Shown: piece after piece, positions 35,983-47,982 of the stretch
How positions within the stretch are numbered: position 1 is the first letter of the stretch
Layout of the letters: each line of letters starts with the position of its first letter
Translations under genes and position numbers: made by a program
Source: Carettochelys insculpta
Lineage: Eukaryota > Chordata > Testudines > Carettochelyidae
Direction of reading: 5' to 3'
Length of the DNA: 64,000 bases
NCBI RefSeq assembly: GCF_033958435.1
Contig: NC_134138.1
Location: 180,280,798-180,344,797 of the forward strand
Notes under the pieces: generated by a model
What the model was told of the DNA's origin: nothing
Databases searched by the model: none
Seen by the model: only the letters and a program-made list of their open reading frames with translations

Positions 35983-36077
35983 CTTAGGGAATCTGCTTGG
36001 TTTACCTATGTATAGTACCCAGAGGCACTGAGACCTCATCTGGGGTGAGCAAAGTCTCTGCTGTATAGCCTCAACTA

Positions 36078-36170
36078 AGAGCCAGCTGGCCCTTAGCTCG
36101 CATGGTAGAGTGCAGGGCTTTAGACCCTTTGCTTGCAGGTTCTATCCCTGGTGCCAGTGACCCAGGTCTG
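36078..36170 (+). repeat. tRNA-derived SINE-like fragment
   Basis: It contains an A-box-like TTAGCTCGCATGGTAGAG and a B-box-like GCAGGTTCTATCCC about 30 bases apart. A possible anticodon stem-loop (AGGGCTTTAGACCCT) lies between them. This is the head organisation of a tRNA-derived SINE. Acceptor stem pairing is poor, so it is not a functional tRNA gene. Confidence 0.5.
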
Positions 36171-36179
36171 TCGGCATTA

Positions 36180-36937
36180 CATATGTATTAATACAATTAC
36201 ATTTTTATTATGTGCTTGTGGCTCAGAAGTCATGGATAAAGTGTTGTTTTTAATGTACTCTACAAAGCTGCATGTCTTATCAATACTTTTGGCTATAGGT
36301 CCTGGGACAAAGCCCATTAAAGTCACTGAAAAGAGACTCATTGACTTTGGGGACCTTTAATGATCAGTGGCATGCAATTTCCTTGTGTCATAGATTGATT
36401 GTCCCTACAACTCCCTTATTCCATTGACCTATTTATATAAATTTACATGCACACATGAGTATGTACCTATATTACAATAACTATAAATAACTTTGGTTCA
36501 AAGAACAATATTGAAAAAAATAAAACAAGGGGGTATGACAAACCAAGCTGTGATCTAAAGACCCAATCAGCTTAACAGACAAATTATTTTTACAAGTTTG
36601 TCGGTAGACATGACTCAACCTGCTCTATTTGAACTGCTTTGCTTTTCAAGTGAAGATGAGCATATAAGGGGAATTTCATAGGAGATTCAAAAATAACTGA
36701 TGCCAGGGGTGTGATGTGTTCAGTTCTAAACACCAAAATGCAGAAATAGCATGTGGCTGAGCTCTGCACAAAAGTAGAAAGGCAGAAGCAGCACAGTTTG
36801 GTGTGTAAACCACAGCAATGGGAAGTTGGGAGGTGTGGGATATAACTACGTTTTGTGTGACCCTGAAAAGGTCACTAAACCTCCCCCTGCCTTAGCTTCC
36901 CCAACTGTAAAATTTGACTGATACCTTCTTCACAGAT
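36180..36937. other. Intron stretch, nothing recognised
   Basis: AT-rich sequence without recognisable frames or element ends. Confidence 0.35.
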
Positions 36938-37546
36938 AGGGTGACCATACCTCCCCCAGCCAAATGTGGGGCATGGGGCATCCCATCCAAAACAGGATAG
37001 ATGGTCACCTGATGCTGGGTGGTGGTGGCTGCCCTGTGCGGGCTGCCACCATGCTGGAGGGGCTACATGAGGGCAGATGCAGTTGTTGGCTGCCCTATAA
37101 CTTGAGGCACTGGGATCGGGGCTGGTGCCCACTAGCAAAGCTCCCGGCTTCCACCAGCTGTGGAAAGCCTGGCAGGAGCCTCACTGATCCGGCTCTCAGC
37201 AGCCAGGGGAAGCTGGGCGGCAGCCGTGGAGGTCTGGCTGCCAGCTTCCCCAGCCGGGGGAAGTAAGGCAGCAGCCGTGCTGCCGTGTGGGTCAGGCTCC
37301 CAGGTTCCCCAACTGGGGAAAGCTGGGCAGCAGCCATGCGGGTCTGGCTTCCACAGATAGAGGAAGCCAGGCGGTAGCTGTGCAGGTCTGGCTCCTAGCT
37401 CCCCCAGCCACAGGGAGCCAGGACCCGTGGCTGCTTAAAAAGCAGAATACAGCACGGTTAGCCCCTTTTGCAAAATAAATCAGGATGCTGGGATGGCACC
37501 TAAAATACAGGGCTGTCCCGCCCAAAATGGGAAGGATGATCATCCT
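36938..37546. mobile_element. MITE with GGGTGACC ends and internal minisatellite
   Basis: The left end AGGGTGACCATACCTCCC and the right end GGATGATCATCCT are diverged inverted repeats. The inner words AATACAGGGCTGTCCCGCCC and ATGGGAAGGATGATC parallel those of the 7211-7473 element. The interior at about 37200-37430 is a GC-rich array of roughly four units of 52-58 bp, each starting with a variant of GGGGAAGCTGGGCGGCAGCC and containing GGTCTGGCT. Frames through it are repeat translations. Confidence 0.6.
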
Positions 37547-37549
37547 ACT

Positions 37550-39860
37550 TACAGATGTTACAAAGCTTAGCCTACTGCTGTGTTTGGAATGTACTTATGG
37601 AAGGCCCCATAGTTACTGTAATTGGATGTCTTTACTTTGTAGATGGTAGCCTTTCGCTTACCTCTTTGTGATTAATCTCAGAAGCTGCAGCCTGCAATAA
37701 ATATAGAGGCCCTGATACTGTCTCAGTTAGGTGTTTTGTTTTGTTTTGTTTTCCCTGTCCGTGCAACCCCAGTGTTTTTGGACACTGCTGTGAGTGACTA
37801 CAGAATCCAGGGCCAGGATTTTCTAAAGATTTCTACTTCGACTTCTGCTTTTGCATTTTCTAACAGTTAGCAAATTGCCACCTTTGCCAGCTTTTCTGTT
37901 TCTGGTTTGCAAGGAAACAATTTGTCACACATTTAATTGTACATTTTCATTATATGTATTTGGTATGTTTTGTACAAAAAATTAAGCACTAGAGTGGATA
38001 AAGAAATGTTAGAAGTAAGTTATTTTGCCTTTCCAGGGAGTGAGAAGTACAGTGAGAGTTAATACCATGCTAGGTGGAAAACAAGAAATATCAAAACCAG
38101 CAAGTAATTTTCATTAATTTTAATGGAAATGTTATATGATTGGTACTGAAACAAAGAATTAATTTTAATGTAGGCATCCTGACTGTCCTCCTTTATGGAC
38201 AGGCTCATAGAAATCTATAACAGAAGTTGCTGAGTAGAGCTGCTCATTCCAAAGTAAACATCTGTGGAAAAGCTTCAAAGTCCAAGGAGTTTCTAGCAAC
38301 ATCAGAATTTCTCAATAGAGCAAACCAACCTGAAACACCAAATATTACAAAGAGACAACAGGGGACACATTTAGGACACGTTTTAAGGATGCTCCTGTGG
38401 TGACTTCCCTGGCAATATTGTAGACACCACCTGGAAACAGAGGAAGAGGACAACCTAGAGAAACATTAATCAGAACAATAGAGAAAGAAACCAAAACAAT
38501 CAGTGTAACTGTCAGAAACCTAAGCAGCCTAGCACAGAACTGAAATAAATGGCAGAAGTCAGTAGGTGCCCTGCACTCCATGGGCATTGGAAAATAAAGA
38601 AAAAGGAAATTGTCTATCATGCTTTGCACATTTAGCAAATCACTGAAATCTCTTAAAATAATATACAGGTGGCTTTGTCAGTGCTAGACAATTTTTTTTT
38701 CCATTGATGCTGTCTCAGCATAAAATGATGGTATGAAAAACCTGTCTTCTACCAGAAGCCACATGCTCCTTCATTAAAATGAAAACAATCCCACATCTTG
38801 TTTACTGAGAAAAAAATAACATTTTGAGAAAGGAATCAGCAGGGGAAGGAGGCTGCAGATGTTGAAGTCAGAGTTGCAGCTGTGCGGTTTTTTTCAGCAC
38901 TAGTCCAATTTAACAAGTTCATGTAGCTTTTGGTTTGTGCAGGGGTGTCTATGTTGTCTGTATTTTCTGTTTCATGCCACCAGGTGGTACTTATTAAATA
39001 AATTGTTATTACTTAGTAAAAAGTCATGGCCTGACTCTACTTCTTTTTTTAAAGCCTAAAGAGAATATTGCCTGAGTAAGGACTGATTGTTTGAACTTTG
39101 CTGCGTTTACTAAAATGTGATTGTTAAATTGTTTTTACTAATCTTGTGTTGCAATCTCACTTGCAGTGTGAAATTTAAGCAAATCAGATCACCTCAACCC
39201 ATCCTAAAAATCAGAAATCAAACCTGCCCCATGGTTAGTACAAATGATCTGCATAATATTAACTCCACAGTACTGCTGACCAACAGCCTAAAGTTCAAAA
39301 CCTGGAAAGAAATTCATTCCACTTAGTTATTCTGTGCCTTTAAAATTCCCAAATCCCTTTCACCAATTACAGTAATCTGTTCTGTTCTCTAAAATTATTA
39401 CATGATTTTTTCTGTAAAATAGGCTTTTTGGCTTTAGTATATGGCTGACCCAAAAGGAAATCGTTCAGTAGTTTTTTCTATTCAGCATCATTTAGGATTC
39501 CTAAAAGAAATCATTGAGCCCTATTCTGACTCATCACAGAATTGAAATAGTATTTAATTCACTAATTTCCTGCTGATTGTGTTAATTATCAAATTAATCA
39601 TCTCAGGTCTGTTACATGTTCTTAGATCCCAGTGCATCCTAAATTAGTCTGGCCAGTGGAAAAATCTATGCATCATTCATGCTTCCTAGCTGATTAAGCC
39701 AAGGAATTTTTTATTTCTTTATTTCTTCAGATACCCTGTAGCTGTTTTGTAAACTTTATGATGCATTTTTTTGTCATCAGACATCACTGATTGTGGTGTG
39801 TTGACACGCATCTTGTCTGTCCAATGTGGCAAGTATCAGAACAGTAATGTGTATCTGCAA
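37550..39860. other. AT-rich intron stretch, nothing recognised
   Basis: A TTTTG pentamer run is present at about 37731-37751. No coding motif or element boundaries were noted. Confidence 0.35.
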
Positions 39861-39864
39861 AACC

Positions 39865-40190
39865 TATGAGGAGGCCTGTGGCACCTTAAAGACTAAAGCG
39901 TCTTTTTAGGCATAAGCTTTTGTGGGCACTGTGTGGCAAGGCTGGAGCTGAGGGTTTAGGGTGTGGGAGAGGGCTCGGGAAGAGGCTTGGGGTGCAGAAG
40001 GGTGAGGGCTGTGGCTAAAGGCGCAGGCTCTGAGGTGGAGCACAGGATGAAGAGTTTGGGGTACAGGAGAGAGGTCAGGGCTGAGGCAGTGTGTTGGGAT
40101 TCAGGATGAGGGTATTGGCTGCGGATGCAGGCTCTGGAGTGGGGCTGAGGATGAAGTTTTTGCGGTACAGGCTGCCCCCAAGAGAGAGAA
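39865..40190. repeat. PLE tail fragment plus GC-rich repeat
   Basis: At 39865-39935 a minus-strand PLE tail is seen (GGCCTGTGGCACCTTAAAGA, then GCATAAGCTTTTGTGGGCA). It is followed by a G-rich tandem-like block built on GGGTGTGGGAGAGGGCTC, GCAGGCTCTGAGGTGGAGC and GGATGAGGGTATTGG variants of about 60-70 bp period. The second part resembles the internal region of common turtle non-autonomous repeats. Family unknown. Confidence 0.5.
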
Positions 40191-40199
40191 GATTACGAA

Positions 40200-41040
40200 G
40201 AGATTATGTGCACGTGGATGGACATTTTAGCACCTCTCTGCCTATTCATTTCTCCAACCCACAGTGTACTGTGGTGCCTGGCATTTCTGAAAAGGAAAGA
40301 GGTATGCAGGCATTCAGACTGGCATTATTATCTGTCTAGGACTTCAGAGTTCAAGAATCCAATTTCTTTATCTGAATCTTGTTGTTCTTTATTAACGAAC
40401 CATTTATAAATGTCTTAACAGGGCAAACAAAAGCCCTAACTCCATGGTGTCTCATCCTACCACTCTGTGGTACAATGTGATTGCCAGACATAATCTCCTA
40501 TTTTCTTTCCTGCTGTGATATTGAATTGTCTTAATGTAAAACTGGCTTTGCTTTTAGTTTTTCTCTCAAAGGTTAATGCCATTAAATTTAAGAGGCTATA
40601 TATAATGTTATAGGTATTATTGCTTAGTGTTGCAATTATTATACTGTCGTTGATTAAATTCTGCTTGCTTTGGAAAACTGTGTCTTGTAGAACTTTGTTA
40701 TTCATGAATAAAGCAATGAAGTTTGACAAAAGCTGTATTTGAAATGCTGATCGAGAAAAGTGAGAAATATAAAATTTTTGATAAATTTGTTGGTACTGAC
40801 ACACCTTATCGGTCAGCCAGCAGACATGCAAGTTTATGGAAAGTTCAGTCACTCCGACAAGGTCATAAAGGAGACCAAGAAAGATTTGCCTACTATTAGC
40901 CACTTTCTCTGACATTTCAGCAGCAGGATTATTCCTAAAGAGGCCATCATACCTGGAACAGATTATGTTTATAGCTATGAAAGTGAATGAGGAATTTGAA
41001 TTAAATTTTAAGCGGCAATTGGTAGCAGAAGGGGGTTTGG
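40200..41040. other. Intron stretch, nothing recognised
   Basis: The minus-strand frame at 40457-40915 (152 codons, AT-rich, Asn/Ile/Leu-rich) has no recognisable domain and I do not call it a gene. Confidence 0.3.
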
Positions 41041-41976
41041 TGCATTGATTCGTAGCTGCAAAGGCTGGAAGGGCCCCTTGTGCCCACTATGTCTGAGCTC
41101 TTGTATAACGCAGGCCATAGACCCCCATCTTCTTAGAAGAATATTTAGTCTTTATTTTAAAAATTTCCAATGTCAGAGAATCTTCCACAACACTGGGCAA
41201 ATTGTTTATTTCTGATCTTAATTGGTCTATATTCAGCTACCTATCCTTTGTATCATGTTCTACCTTTATCTGTCAGATTGAAGAGTCCATTATCAAATAT
41301 TTGTTCCCACTGTAAGTACTTAAACTGTACTCAAGACATGCTGCTGAGCCCTCTCTTTAGTATGCTAAATAGATTGAGCTCCCTAAATCACTGTCAGGTA
41401 TGTTTTCTAATCCTTCAATCATTCTCGTGACTCTTCTCTGAACCTTCTCCAATGGATGAGTGTCCTTCATGAATTGTGGGCACCAGAATGGACACAATAT
41501 AGAAGCTCCCTGTTTGTGCAGCCAAGGATATTGTTAGCCCTTTTGGTCATGAAATAGCACTGAAAGCTCATGTTCATTCTCTGCCACTCCAAATCTTTTT
41601 GACTCACTGCTTCCCTAGGTAGAAGCATCCCTGTTTAAAAAGTGTTGCCTTCATTTTGTGTTCCTAGATGTATTTAGTTAGTTAGTTGCTGATAGATGTA
41701 TTAAAATTCATTTTATTTACTTGTGACCTGCTTACTGAGTGATATAGATGATTTTGTGTCAGTGACCACTCTGATTCGTTATTTCCCAATTTGTTGTTAT
41801 GATTACGTTTTATCAACCAAACTTGTACTCTTAATTTAAAAAATCAAGTTAGACAGGATCTATTTTCTATAATTTTGTGTTGATTAGCATTAATTCTTCC
41901 TTATCAGCCTCCCCATGATCTTGCTGAAAATCAATGTCAGACAAACAAGCCTTTTAAAATATTGGCACAACATTTA

Positions 41977-42267
41977 ATATGGGTGTTAATATCTCCCCAT
42001 TAGACTCTGACAATGGGCTACATCCCCCTGTCTGATCTGGCCTGTTTTTGCCTCTTTTGATACATGCCACTGATAATGGGCCATTTCCACCTTGCTGAAT
42101 AGACCTTGTCAGCTCTGGCCCTCCCTTTTACTGGAACCCCACTCTTTAAATACTCCTCTGGAACCCCCCCTCCCACTCATGCATCTGATGAAGTGGGTCT
42201 TTGCCCACGAAAGCTTATGCTCTAAAGTACCTGTTCGTCTATAAGGTGCCACAGGACTTCTTGTTCT
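41977..42267 (+). mobile_element. PLE 3' tail nested in CR1, with target duplication
   Basis: It carries CTGACAATGGGCTACATCC, CTTGTCAGCTCTGGCCCTCC and the tail end GGTGCCACAGGACTTCTTG. It is flanked by TTGGCACAACATTTA (41962-41976) and TTGGCACAATATTTA (42268-42282), 14 of 15 bases identical; this is the CR1 target site duplicated. The tail contains the best-preserved hammerhead-like core of the window at 42185-42222. A 5'-truncated, non-coding insertion. Confidence 0.88.
42185..42222 (+). ncRNA. Hammerhead-ribozyme-like core in PLE tail
   Basis: CTGATGA at 42185-42191 is followed by a stem GTGGG (42193-42197) pairing with CCCAC (42204-42208). Then come GAAA (42209-42212), a mini-hairpin GC-TTAT-GC (42213-42220) and TC (42221-42222), where cleavage would fall. 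This order equals the catalytic core of a type I hammerhead with a minimal helix III, which is known from Penelope-like elements. Pairing for helix I upstream and downstream is weak in this copy, so activity as a single unit is doubtful. Confidence 0.55.
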
Positions 42268-43219
42268 TTGGCACAATATTTACTTTCTTCTAGTTTTCTG
42301 GAACATCCTGCACATCCCAAGACTTACTGGATATCAACATTAATGGTCCAGAAAGCCACTCCACCAACTCTTTTAAAACTCTTTCATGTAAATTGTCTGG
42401 ACCTGCTGATATTAAAATATCCAACTTTTGTAGTTTAACGTCATCTGAAACTAATGTAGTTGGAAAGAGTGATATCATTGAATGCTTTGCCTTTTCTGTA
42501 TTACTGATCATTCTATCATTTCCATGTAATAAAGGAACTATACCATTTTTAGGATTCTATTTGTTATTACTATATTTGAAGAAAGTTGGAAGGACTTTAA
42601 TTCCTCTGGTATACATTTCTCTTCGTATCCTTTTGCTTTCCTATTGACTTGCTATGATTCTTTGCTTCTGATTTATATTCATTTCTCTCAATGTCCCCAT
42701 CCTTCCATTTGTTATATAAGAAATAAAAATAATGGTTTTCACTTCCACTCTGAAATAGATCTGTTTTTTTAAACAATTCAGCATTTTTTCTTGATGGTAG
42801 AATTGTGGCTTTTGGAGCGTCTAATAAAGTGTTCTTGAACACTTCCCAATTCAAATTCATGGTTGCGTGATTAAATTGTGGTTTGTGAAAGTGATCCTTT
42901 TAAAGCACCAAGTGTTCATATTACCACTCTGAACTTTGTTCTGTTAGCACGTTACCAATGTGATCAAATCATGATCACTTGTACCTAAGTCACCATTATT
43001 TTTTAAATTTGATCAGTTACTCCTTATCTGTCAAGAAGTCTGCTTGGGCATGTGAGGCTTTCTATGTTAAGAAACTGTCATCTATACTATTTAGCACTTC
43101 CAAGGGTGTGTTAGTAACAGGCAGCATGAGGCCTCCAGCATATCTCACTCCAGCTGAAGTCCTCCATTATCACTCAGGTTTTTTTTTCTTACACATTCCT
43201 TTATAATATGACCCAATTG

Positions 43220-44676
43220 CAGAGTATGAGTGTAAACATATTTCTTTTCTCTCCTTTTATGGGGTTCTTCAAGGTGTTTTTGTGTGTGCATGTGTTGCTA
43301 TTAAGCTGGTTAGCAATACTGCATTACAGAAACTTTTTTTTTAATTGTTGCTAAAGTAAGCACTTCAGATTCTATTTTGCATCTTCCATGTCTTTCACAG
43401 TCAATATGCTCTGTGGGATCCAGTAAAAACTAAATTTAGAATAATTTTTGTCCCAGCACTTGAAGAGTGGCATACCTCTGGTTCCTCCAAGAATTTTGGT
43501 ATTTCACTACAGCAGTGTACATACATCATCTTGAAATTATCTTCTGAGAACTATTTTTTTATCTGCTTTTCAACATTGTTTTCTTTTCCAAGAGCATCTT
43601 ACAAGATGGCTTTCTTAATAACAGAAAATGTTAAATGATAAAAGCTGCCATAGAACCTCACTTGAAAAATAGAGTAGTTCAGCCTTCCTAGATGTGAACA
43701 CAGAGCTATAGTCTGCCTGCAACGAGCAGAAATTAACTCTTCAGGGAGAAGACAGGAGACTCTGCTGGTTACTGCAAAAAGAGATACTTAAGGGAGTTTT
43801 GAATCAGTTTATGAATTGGGATCTATAAACTGCTTACTTCTGCTAGACCTCTAGAGAAAGAAATGATCGTATCAAAAGATAAGATCTTCCTTCTCTGCTG
43901 TTTAATTTAGGAGCTAGAAACTCCAGGAACTGTCCTAAACTCTCCTGTCCTTTCTCCCCAGGCCTATGAATAGCCCTTCCTGCTACTCTTCAAGTCACTA
44001 TGTGTCCTCTACACTTTCATGTTGTAAGACTAGTTATCGGGGCTATAGTTAAGACTGAAAGAAAAGGTATGTTTTGGCACCACTATAACCCGTAAGTGAT
44101 AGCATAGAGGTGCCGGAATGGAGTTCTAGGTCCTAAAGAAAAAGTGCTGAGATGGAGTCCCAGAGTGTGCCAACGCAACTTGAGTCTTGCATTGGAGTCT
44201 GGGATTGCCAGAATATGGAAATATAACAGTTTGAGGTGGGGTTCTTGTCTTTTCATGCAGTCAATCACAGCCTACTTTATCCTGTTACTGGGGATATATG
44301 AAACAACGAGTCTTCTCTCCTAGTAGTGAATGAGAAGGCTCTTCTCAAGTGAGCTTCAGTTAAGGAATCATATTTTTGTCCAACTTGTGCCACTTCAGTA
44401 TCTTCAAAAAGGCCTCATAGTATTAGCAACATTTCTGTGACGTGCTCCATCCTCCCTGGTTTTGGTTTCTGTCATCTTGCAGGTTAAGATGAAAATCTTT
44501 TCTGGTTTGGGGTAATAGGAGAAATCTTCATACCTTCTCTGAGGCTCTTTTCATGACTATACAGCATGAAGTGGCATAAGATGACACTTTGAAGTAACTG
44601 TACAGTTGCTTTGGCTTTCTACTGGTGAACTGAGAAAACATTAGTCAGTCCCTGAAGTGAGTTTTTCCAGGGGACT
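43220..44676. other. Intron stretch, nothing recognised
   Basis: AT-rich upstream flank of the RTE-like element. No motif-bearing frame. Confidence 0.35.
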
Positions 44677-44966
44677 ACAGACAAGACTACAGACCTTGGT
44701 CTGCAAGGTGTGGTGCATGCTTGGCAGTGCAGCCAGCAGTGTCAGGATCAGCTAGCTCTTCCCACCGTGGGAGGGTAAAAAGTGAAAAGTTGTAGCCTGC
44801 TGATGACCCGTGTCCACACAAGTCAACCCCAGCTCCTAGTGGTGCAGATTGGCAACTGCCTCCGTAAGGAGGCAGGCTAACGGGGCTCTGGCCACCTGGA
44901 GAGGGATGGGCTCTGCCAGCTTTGAAATCTGCCAAAGACACGCCTCATGACAACTAACATAACTAA

Positions 44967-45833
44967 CTCCATACCGGATCGGTCGTCGCCCAGGTTAACA
45001 AGGACCGCGCATTCCATCGTCCACCAGGAAGGTTTGTTAAGTCAGCTACTGGTGAACCAAAAACCTTTCACGCAAGAAAATACCTAACCGTAGGCATATG
45101 GAATGTAAGATCACTAAATCAGACAGGTAAACTTAAAGAACTGACCTACGAAATGAAAAACTACACCTGGCATATCCTTGGACTCTGTGAAATAAGATGG
45201 AAAAATTGTGGGGAGCTCAGAACAGACGAAGGCCATTTGTTCTGTTACAATGGAGAAGAAGATAAACACCTTAATGGAGTAGGTTTCCTAATACATAAAG
45301 ACATCAAGAACTCAATTCTAGCTTGCTGCCCGATATCTAGCAGGATCATGTCCATACGCTTGAAAGCTTCACCATTCAACGTTACCGTCATTCAAGTGTA
45401 TGCACCGACTACTGACCATGATGATGATTACACGGAAAGTTTCTACAGTCAACTTCAGAATATCATAGATGCTATCCCGAAAAAAGATATTGTAATTGTA
45501 CAAGGTGACTGGAATGCCAAAATAGGCATGGACACCATAAACAACTGGCAGAATCTCATTGGGCCCTCCTGTAATGAAGTGACTAATGACCAAGGCTTCC
45601 AATTGGAATTTGCCGGCTACAATAACTTAGTAGTAGCAAATACACTGGCAGCCCATAAACCATCAAGATGTTGGACCTGGCACAGCCCTGACGGACAACA
45701 TCATAATCAGATAGATTACATGCTAATTAAAAAGCGTTTCCGGTCTGGTGTGAACTTATACAAGACACATAGCTTCCCTGGAGCAGACATCGGGAGCGAT
45801 CATAACCTGGTCCTAATGAGTTTTAAGATATGA
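44967..45833 (+). pseudogene. RTE-like endonuclease domain
   Basis: The frame is open from just after a stop at 44964 to a stop at 45831. Before the ATG at 45153 it already encodes the family N-terminus (YLTVGIWNVRSLNQTGKLKE, about 45084), so that ATG is internal and the true start lies upstream or is lost. Endonuclease motifs follow: LGLCEIRW with the metal-binding Glu, VIQVYAPTTD, VQGDWNAKIG with the catalytic Asp and Asn, TWHSPDGQHHNQIDYML, and GSDHNLVL with the SDH triad end. All expected catalytic residues are visible. In the family this domain nicks target DNA to prime reverse transcription. A one-base shift near 45835 separates it from the RT frame. Confidence 0.88.
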
Positions 45834-45871
45834 CTAAAAAGATTTCTAAACCAAAGAACAGTTGCATTTAA

Positions 45872-47848
45872 TTTAATCTGGACCAGCTTGAAGACCCAAA
45901 TACTGTCAATGAGTTCCAAGCTATGATAGGAGGGAAATTTGCTCCCCTGCTCACACTTGAGCAAGACCTAGAAACACTCAGTAAAAGCTTCAAAAATGTA
46001 GTCACAGAAACAGCTACAGAGATACTAGGAACATATCATCCCAAAAAGAAACAAGGAATTACAAATGAGATTTTGAACCTTTGTGACCAAAGAGGAGAAC
46101 TTAAGAAAAAGAAAAAGTCAGCTGAAGGAGCAACGCAGTATAGGATAATTAAGAACAAAATAAAAACCAGTATGAAAGCAGCAAAAGAAAATTGGATCGA
46201 AAACTGCTGTTTCGAGATTGAAGAGAGCCTAAATGCAAACAACAGTAAGAAAGCTTTTAAAACTATTAAAGGATTAACACAGACTATAGAACACAGAACA
46301 AGCACCATACAAGACAAAACTGGCCACTGCCTCACTGAAGAGAAAGACATTATAAATAGATGGACGGAATACTGCTCTGAGCTCTACAACTATAACTCCA
46401 ATGGAGATCCCAATGTTCTGAAAGTTAACAACCCAACAGAAGAAACAAACTTTTCCATCCTACGGGAGGAAGTTGAAGCAGCCATTAAATCGCTTAAGAC
46501 AGGCAAATCACCTGGCATAGATAACATCCCATCTGAACTTGTAAAAAATGGAGGCAGCAGTATGGTTGACATACTCATGATGATTTGCAACAAAATATGG
46601 CAGAGTGGAGAATGGCCAACAACTTGGACTAAATCACTAATTATAACGCTTCCTAAAAAAGGAAACCTACAGTTATGTGGAAAGTACAGGACCATCAGCT
46701 TAATTAGCCACCCTAGTAAGGTGATGCTGAAAATCATACTGAACAGACTAACACCCCAGGCCGAGAAGATTATTTCTGAAGAACAGGCTGGTTTTCGATC
46801 AGGCAGGAGTACGACTGAACAGATTTTCAACCTATCTGTAGTCTGTCAGAAATACAATTCACATCAGCAAGACCTATACCTTGTTTTTATTGATTTTAAA
46901 AAGGCCTTTGACAGAGTTTGGCATGCAGCACTGTGGGAAACAATGAAGCAATTTAACATCTACAGTAAACTCATTGACATAATCAAAAATTTATACAAAA
47001 AGACTAGTAATGCAGTATTATTCGATGGTGCCATTAGTGCCTGGTTCCGTACCACTGTAGGAGTACGACAGGGCTGCATACTCTCTCCTACGCTTTTTAA
47101 CATCTTTCTGGAACGTATCATGGTAGATGCTCTAGATGACCACTCTGGAACCATAAGTATTGGCAGTCAATCTATAAATAACTTACGTTTCGCAGATGAC
47201 ATTGTTGGACTGGCAGGGAGTGAAAAAGAACTTGGTAACCTTGTTAAATGCCTCGATAAAACTTCAATAAAATATGGCATGAAAATAAACACAGAAAAGA
47301 CAAAATTCATGACCAGCAATCCTAGGGGTATATCCTCACAAATATCCATAAAACAACAGAAATTGGAAGAAGTAGAACAATTTAAATACTTAGGGTCGAT
47401 CATCTCTGATGCAGTTACAAAACCAGAACTACTCACCAGGACAACAATAACAACCGCAGCAATGGCAAAATTAAAACCAATCTGGAAGGACAAAAACATA
47501 TCCCTAAAGTCAAAAATAAGGCTCATGCAAGCTCTTGTACACTCCATCTTTTTATATGCTTGCGAGACCTGGACTCTGACAGCAGAACTAGAGCTCAAGA
47601 TCAAGGCCCTTGAAATGAGGCTATACCGCAAACTTCTTAACATCCCCTATATGGCACATATTAGTAATGAAGAGGTCAGAAACATCATCAACTCAGCAAC
47701 AGGACCTCATCATGACCTACTATCCAGAGTAAAAAAGAGAAAACTAAGATGGTATGGACACACGAGATCATCAGGCCTGTCCAAGACCATACTGCAAGGC
47801 ACAGTCAATGGCAAAAGGAGACGTGGCAGACAGAAAAACAACGGATAG
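45872..47848 (+). pseudogene. RTE-like reverse transcriptase, 641 codons open
   Basis: The frame is open from the stop at 45869 to the stop at 47846; its first ATG is at 45923. Domain order: linker (GGKFAPLLTLEQDLE), fingers (KTGKSPGIDNIPSELV, then LPKKGN and YRTISLISHPSKVMLKI), EEQAGFRSGRSTTEQIFNL, IDFKKAFDRVWHAALW with the first catalytic Asp, GVRQGCILSPTLFNIFLERI, RFADDIVGLAG with the catalytic Asp pair (FADD), KINTEKTKFM and FKYLGSIISD. The C-terminal domain has LYACETWTLTAELELK and KRRKLRWYGHTRSSGL, then GKRRRGRQK. The conserved tail resumes one frame over. No catalytic residue is missing. RTE reverse transcriptases normally copy their own RNA at the nicked target. Confidence 0.9.
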
Positions 47849-47982
47849 ACAACATTAAAGAATGGACAGGGATGAGCTTTGCCGCACCTCAAGAATTGGC
47901 ACATGACCGCCAAAGATGGAGAGACACTATAAATAACATTGTCATGAAGGCGCCCCAACGACCTCGGTCAAGGGACTAATGA
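47835..47982 (+). pseudogene. RTE-like RT C-terminal tail after frameshift
   Basis: After a one-base shift near 47835 the frame continues RIDNIKEWTGMSFAAPQEL, then DRQRWRDTINNIV and PQRPRSRD, ending with TAA at 47977-47979. This is the conserved last segment of the family's ORF. Its clean reading one frame over shows that the early stop at 47846 comes from a single indel. Confidence 0.85.

Larger units (their letters stand above)
41045..43215 (-). mobile_element. CR1 LINE, minus strand, interrupted
   Basis: Read on the minus strand, this is the 3' half of a CR1 element. The frame at 42597-42860 contains NLNWEVFKNTLLDA, and the frame at 42290-42511 contains LDILISAGPDNLHERVLKEL followed by a KSWDVQDVPEN segment, the start of the CR1 RT domain. 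Nearer 41045 the non-coding tail reads (plus strand) AGGCTGGAAGGGCCCCTTG and TCTGAACCTTCTCCAATGG. Many stops show it is dead. A PLE tail at 41977-42267 splits it, and the CR1 match is continuous across the gap. Confidence 0.88.

Noticed and set aside
36078..36170. Functional tRNA gene
   Set aside because: A- and B-box-like words are present, but acceptor and T stems do not pair well. It fits a SINE head better.
40457..40915. 152-codon minus-strand frame
   Set aside because: AT-rich, Asn/Ile/Leu-rich translation with no motif and no splice or promoter context. Probably chance in AT-rich DNA.
47167..47643. 158-codon minus-strand frame
   Set aside because: Antisense shadow of the RTE-like reverse transcriptase; the sense strand carries all family motifs.
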